Shown piece after piece: positions 60,048 to 64,000 of a DNA stretch of 64,000 nucleotides; within the stretch, counting starts at the first letter, position 1, and the number at the start of each line of letters is the position of its first letter. The translations under genes and the position numbers were made by a program. The notes under the pieces are model-generated. The model worked only from the letters and a program-made list of their open reading frames with translations. It did no database searches and had not been told where the DNA came from. The DNA lies in NCBI GenBank assembly GCA_963277665.1, contig OY728122.1, forward strand, positions 1,540,718,868 through 1,540,782,867, in the 5' to 3' direction. The stretch is from Viscum album. Its lineage: Eukaryota; Streptophyta; Magnoliopsida; Santalales; Viscaceae.

Positions 60048-61000
60048 TACTTAATATTAAGAATTCATTTTTAAATAGTGTTATAATATTTTAGATTTTA
60101 TTTATTCAATTTTAATATTCTTTCATTTAATATTATTTTTTAATTTTTGGTATTACTATTTTTTGGAATTTATTTAATTTTTAATATTTATTTAAATATA
60201 TTTATTTACTGTGTTTTAAAATTTTCAATATATTTTTAATTTGTATGAATAATATTTATTAATATTTATTAAGTTTTAATATTTTTAATATGTTTGAAAT
60301 TTATATAATGAATTTATTTAAATGTATTTTTAAATATTTTTATAATTTAAATTGTTAATACTATTCATTTTTAGTCATTTTGTTACTTATATAATTAATA
60401 TAATTTATTTATTCATTTTTATTCATTTTTATGTGTTTGTAATTTATGTAATTAATATTATGAATTCACTTTATTTTTAATATTTTTGAAATTTATTTAA
60501 TTTTTTTTTTCATTTTTAATATTCATTCATTCAATATTATTTATTAATTTGTAATAATTTAAAAAATTTAATATGTTTAAAATTTATGTAGTTAATTTAT
60601 TAAAATGAATCTTATAATATTTTTTCATTTAAATAATCAATAATATTCATTTTTAGTAATTTTGTTATTTATATAATTATTATTGTTCAATTATTCATTT
60701 TTATTCATTTTTTGGTGTTTGTAATTAATGTAATCAATTTTATAAATTCAATTTTTTAAAATATTTTTGTAATTTATTTGGATTTATTTATTCATTTTTA
60801 GTATTTATTTGTTCAATATTATTTATTAACATTTAATATTTATTAATTTTTAATATTTTTTGTAATTTATATAATTAATTTGTTTTATGCATTTTTAATA
60901 TTTTTGTAATTTTAATAGTTAGAATGGTTCATTTTTTATAATTTTTTTATTTATATAATTAAGTGTATTCATTTAATCATTTTTTACATTTTTATCAATG
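60048..61000. repeat. AT-rich tandem repeat, period about 280 bp
   Basis: The block TTCATTTTTAGTNATTTTGT followed by TTATATAATTA recurs near 60365, 60650 and 60928. Shared elements between copies include TGTTTGTAATTNATGTAAT and TTCAATATTATTTATTAA. About three diverged units are visible. No gene is present. Confidence 0.7.
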
Positions 61001-61200
61001 CTGGTTAAGCGTTGATAAAAGTCTATTTTATCAGTTCTAAAATCTAAGTGATGGTAAAATACAATTGTGTCAGCATTGATAAAAGGGATGATTTGTCAGC
61101 ACTAAGAAAACACTAAAAAAGTGACATTTCTCAGGGATTATGTTTTTAGCACTGATAAAAATCACTTTTAATAGTGCTTTTTAGTAAGTGTTGATAAAAC
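61001..61200. repeat. Cluster of GCACTGATAAAA-like short repeats
   Basis: Variants of (A/T)GCA(C/T)TGATAAAA occur about five times, some inverted (TTTTATCAGTTCT). AGCACT (61148-61153) and AGTGCT pair across AAATCACTTTTAAT. The pattern resembles subterminal repeats of CACTA-type DNA transposons, but no transposase is in the window. Confidence 0.5.
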
Positions 61201-62880
61201 CTTTCGCCCTCTTTAAGAAAGAACCTTAATTGATCACTTTTTCCTCACACCACATTCAAGCACCCATGGAACCAAATCTCTACTACAATCGAATTAAATT
61301 GTTTTGAAAAAATTGAATTTCAAAACCAATAGTATGAAATTCCAAACTTGTTTTTAAGAAATATTAGTCGATCTTTCATGTGTTTTTCATGATTTTTTTG
61401 AGTTTATCTTCCCTTTATCGTCTACATGTAGAAGTCAAACTCATTTTTTTGAAATTATCAAGTGAGACTAAAATAGAGATCTTCTCTGGATCGTTTATCT
61501 TCCCTTTCTCATCTTAATGCATTATTTTTTTGAAATCCCTGAAGCAAGTAACAATTTTTTAGACCATGTTGTGTCATAGATTTACATCACATGAATTGTA
61601 TAACAAATATCTTTTTTTGGTTATTTTATTCAATTTTTCAAACACTTATATTTTTTGTAAATATTATTTTTTTATAATTTAATTTTACTAATAATTTTTT
61701 AATATGAAATCATTTATTTTATTGCGTTTCGATGTTGATGAATTTATTAGAGAAGAAAAGGCACATTGTAAATGTATACATTTTAATAAAGATTCTTAAT
61801 AAATCCATTTATAAAAAAGTGAAAGGATGTTTGATTCTCCATATAGATAATAATTTATAAAATATAATGTTAAAAAACCCCTAATGTAATTGTGATAAAA
61901 AAGATACAATACACAGTTATTGACTATTGTTGAGGACTAAACGTCAATTTACTGTACAAATATCTAGGCCTTTAAATATTTATAAAAAACAAATAATTAA
62001 AATATTTTACTTTTAAATGAAATTTAAATTAAAACATATATATTATTTGAGATGAACAAAACAATAATGAATATTAAAAGATAAAATAACACACCACCCT
62101 TTTTAGGAGAAACTGAAAGATAATTTTCATTATAGAACCCAAAAATCATATATATTCCAGAACATATTTTCAAAATATTGAGTAGATGATTTTTAAAGGT
62201 AGTAACCATAGGACATTATATTTGATTGATCCAAAAAATTATAATAATGATAAGTGTGTTATTAATTTAGTTATACTAATTAATTGTCATGTGTATTCCC
62301 TATATATTACCCAATCCTCATTGAAACTTGAATAAAATAAATTAAAATTATATTTTTCAATTTTATTAGTTATATTAGTGATTACATTTTTTAATTTGAT
62401 TTCTATAGAATTAATTATTAAATGTAACAAGGTAAAATGATCTAATAAAATGGTTCTCATAGATTGATTTTTTAGAAACAAATAATACCATTATTTATCC
62501 CTTATTAACTATCTTAAAACCTCATGGCATATTAATTTTTTTCTTTTTATTATTACCGAATGAATAATTTGAATATGAAATTTTTCATAAATTTAAAAAT
62601 GTAATTAACATAACCTATGTGATCACTTTGTTTAAAACACTACAAAAACATTGTAAAAAATAATTAATTTGTTCTGATAGATGTTTTAATCGTGAAATTC
62701 TATTATATATACCCTAATAATTTCCTAGTTGTAAAAATACATAAGGTTTTTGTGAACATTGATAGTTAAAAGGAGTGAATTATCTCCCTTGATGAATCTA
62801 TTTGAAAAAAATAATGATTTTATAAACATTTTATTTTTATAAATAAGACCATATAAGCCCCAAAGTCATAGAGGCCAGGA
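61201..62880. other. AT-rich region with no gene recognised
   Basis: Only short open frames without domain-like content occur. A CACTACAAAAACATTG stretch at 62638 looks like a CACTA end but has no visible partner. Confidence 0.5.
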
Positions 62881-62884
62881 ATAA

Positions 62885-64000
62885 TGAATTTCTAAAGAAT
62901 ATCCCTTAATAAAAAACATACAAACATCATGCAAAGACCCTACCTTATCATAAATGATATAATTATTAGAAATAATTATTTGAGAAGATAAAGAATCTGC
63001 CACCAAATTACCTTCACTCCAGATGTGTTTGACTAGAATATCTTTATTGATAAGTCATCCACAACATCTAAAAATATTGGTTAACCACCAAGGGTGTTTT
63101 TTTTACCCCGAAGGAAACATACCAATAATGTAGAATCAGACTCCACTTCAGAAATAAGAATATTGTGCTTATTGAATATAGTTAAACCCAAAAGAATATC
63201 CCTTGCCTCCACTTTAATAGAAGACTCTACACCAAAAAATGCACTAAACCCTGTAATAACCAAGCCGCAACTGTCTCTTACCAGCCCTCCAACATGCATC
63301 TGCCTGGATAATCAAGAACCATCCACATTCTACTTTAACCCTGTAGTAGGAGAATTCCATTTGAGACATCTTCCCTTATTTCCATACGTGATATCCCTCC
63401 TGAATCTTAGGCAAGGAAAAGGAATGTTGAAGGCCACCAAAAAGTCTCCCCCTGCCATAAGGAAACCCATTTCTGCCACCAACATTTTCACATGCACCTG
63501 AAAGAATAAGTGAGAGAATGAGCTTCCCTCCCTCAATCCGGTTCACCCTTCCCAAATAACCTAGAAAACAATAACAAAATAATAATCACTTGACCCTTTC
63601 TTTCCATTCCCTGTAGAGTATCTAAAATGATCCCGCTGTAAATCCCCTATTGCATCAAAACACTATCCAGAGTGAAATTAAGGTGAGAACACAAAAAATT
63701 CCAAATTTCCTTTGCCCAATAACCATATAAATAAGGGTGATTCAAATATTCCTATTGAGGCTTATAATAGTACTAACATCTATAAACCAAGGTAATGCCT
63801 TTCCTCTGAACATTTTTATCCATAGGTAAGGAATTGTTATGAAGTCTCCAGATCAAGAAATTCATCTTTCTTGGAATTTAATTGCACCAAATATGTTCTT
63901 CCCAACAATCCACTCCATCTCTCTGATGAATCAATCTTTTTAAATCCTTGGAAAATAAATTTCTTAATGATGATTTGGTGAAAACACAACAATATGGTTC
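62885..64000 (-). pseudogene. LINE (plant L1 type) ORF2 3' part: zinc-binding domain and RNase H
   Basis: On the minus strand, from the window edge: FTKSSLRNLFSKDLKRLIHQ near 63960, then PRKMNFLIWRLHNNSLPMDK near 63850, then LYGYWAKEIWNFLCSHFNF near 63700. This is the zf-RVT zinc-binding domain usual after RT in plant LINEs. RNase H follows with CLKWNSPTTGLK near 63350, GGLVRDSCGLVITGFSAFFG (63232-63291), ISEVESDSTLLVCFLRGKKN near 63110, and HIWSEGNLVADSLS near 63000. Several stops and frameshifts break it. RT and endonuclease would lie beyond 64000. It could instead be a domesticated RNase H gene, but the zf-RVT neighbour argues for a LINE. Confidence 0.75.

Noticed and set aside
62638..62653. 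CACTACAAAAACATTG as a CACTA transposon terminus
   Set aside because: No inverted partner or 3-bp duplication was found in the window.
63094..63501. 135-codon plus-strand frame
   Set aside because: It is antisense to the LINE RNase H domain, whose motifs clearly read on the minus strand.

Overview
This window looks like heterochromatic intergenic DNA of a flowering plant. It is AT-rich and packed with plant-type LTR retrotransposons: Ty3 chromoviruses, an Athila-type Ty3 element primed by tRNA-Asp, and Sirevirus-like Ty1/copia elements. There is also part of a plant L1-type LINE. I see no intact host gene, no rRNA and no true tRNA. The species cannot be read from this sequence. All boundaries were placed by eye, by aligning repeat pairs, so they may be off by a few bases.

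Layout. (1) Positions 1-8541 hold a decayed chromovirus, 'gypsy A', on the minus strand; its 3' LTR is cut by the window start. (2) From about 9350 a plus-strand Ty3 remnant, 'gypsy B', has a decayed gag, no recognisable pol, and a PPT with 3' LTR at 16004. A 4811-bp gag-only copia element (10592-15402, minus) is inserted in it, with a perfect TGACT target duplication and LTRs about 98% alike. (3) A plus-strand Athila-type element runs from 17850 to about 60009 and has itself been invaded twice. Its internal region carries a 20.5-kb LARD-like element (26477-46941, target duplication GGTTA). Its 3' LTR carries a 10.4-kb chromovirus, 'gypsy C' (49456-59813, minus, target duplication AACAT). The LARD's own 5' LTR is split by a 9.8-kb Sirevirus-like copia element (28259-38039, minus, target duplication CAAAC/CAGAC). 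(4) Positions 60048-61000 are an AT-rich tandem repeat with a period near 280 bp, followed by a cluster of short GCACTGATAAAA-like repeats. After about 1.7 kb without recognisable genes comes the 3' part of a minus-strand LINE (zinc-binding domain and RNase H) that leaves the window at 64000.

Relative order of insertion: copia is younger than the LARD, and both the LARD and gypsy C are younger than the Athila element. The gag-only element is younger than gypsy B. No element carries a complete intact polyprotein. The only long intact frame is the 480-aa gag of the gag-only element, and even its zinc knuckle has lost the last cysteine.

The most unusual signals are: the gag-only copia with palindromic GC-rich arrays upstream of its TATA boxes; a decayed F-box-like gene carried inside the LARD; a short ORF with its own TATA box in the upstream part of both gypsy C LTRs; and a motif at a similar place in the LTRs of three Ty3 families.
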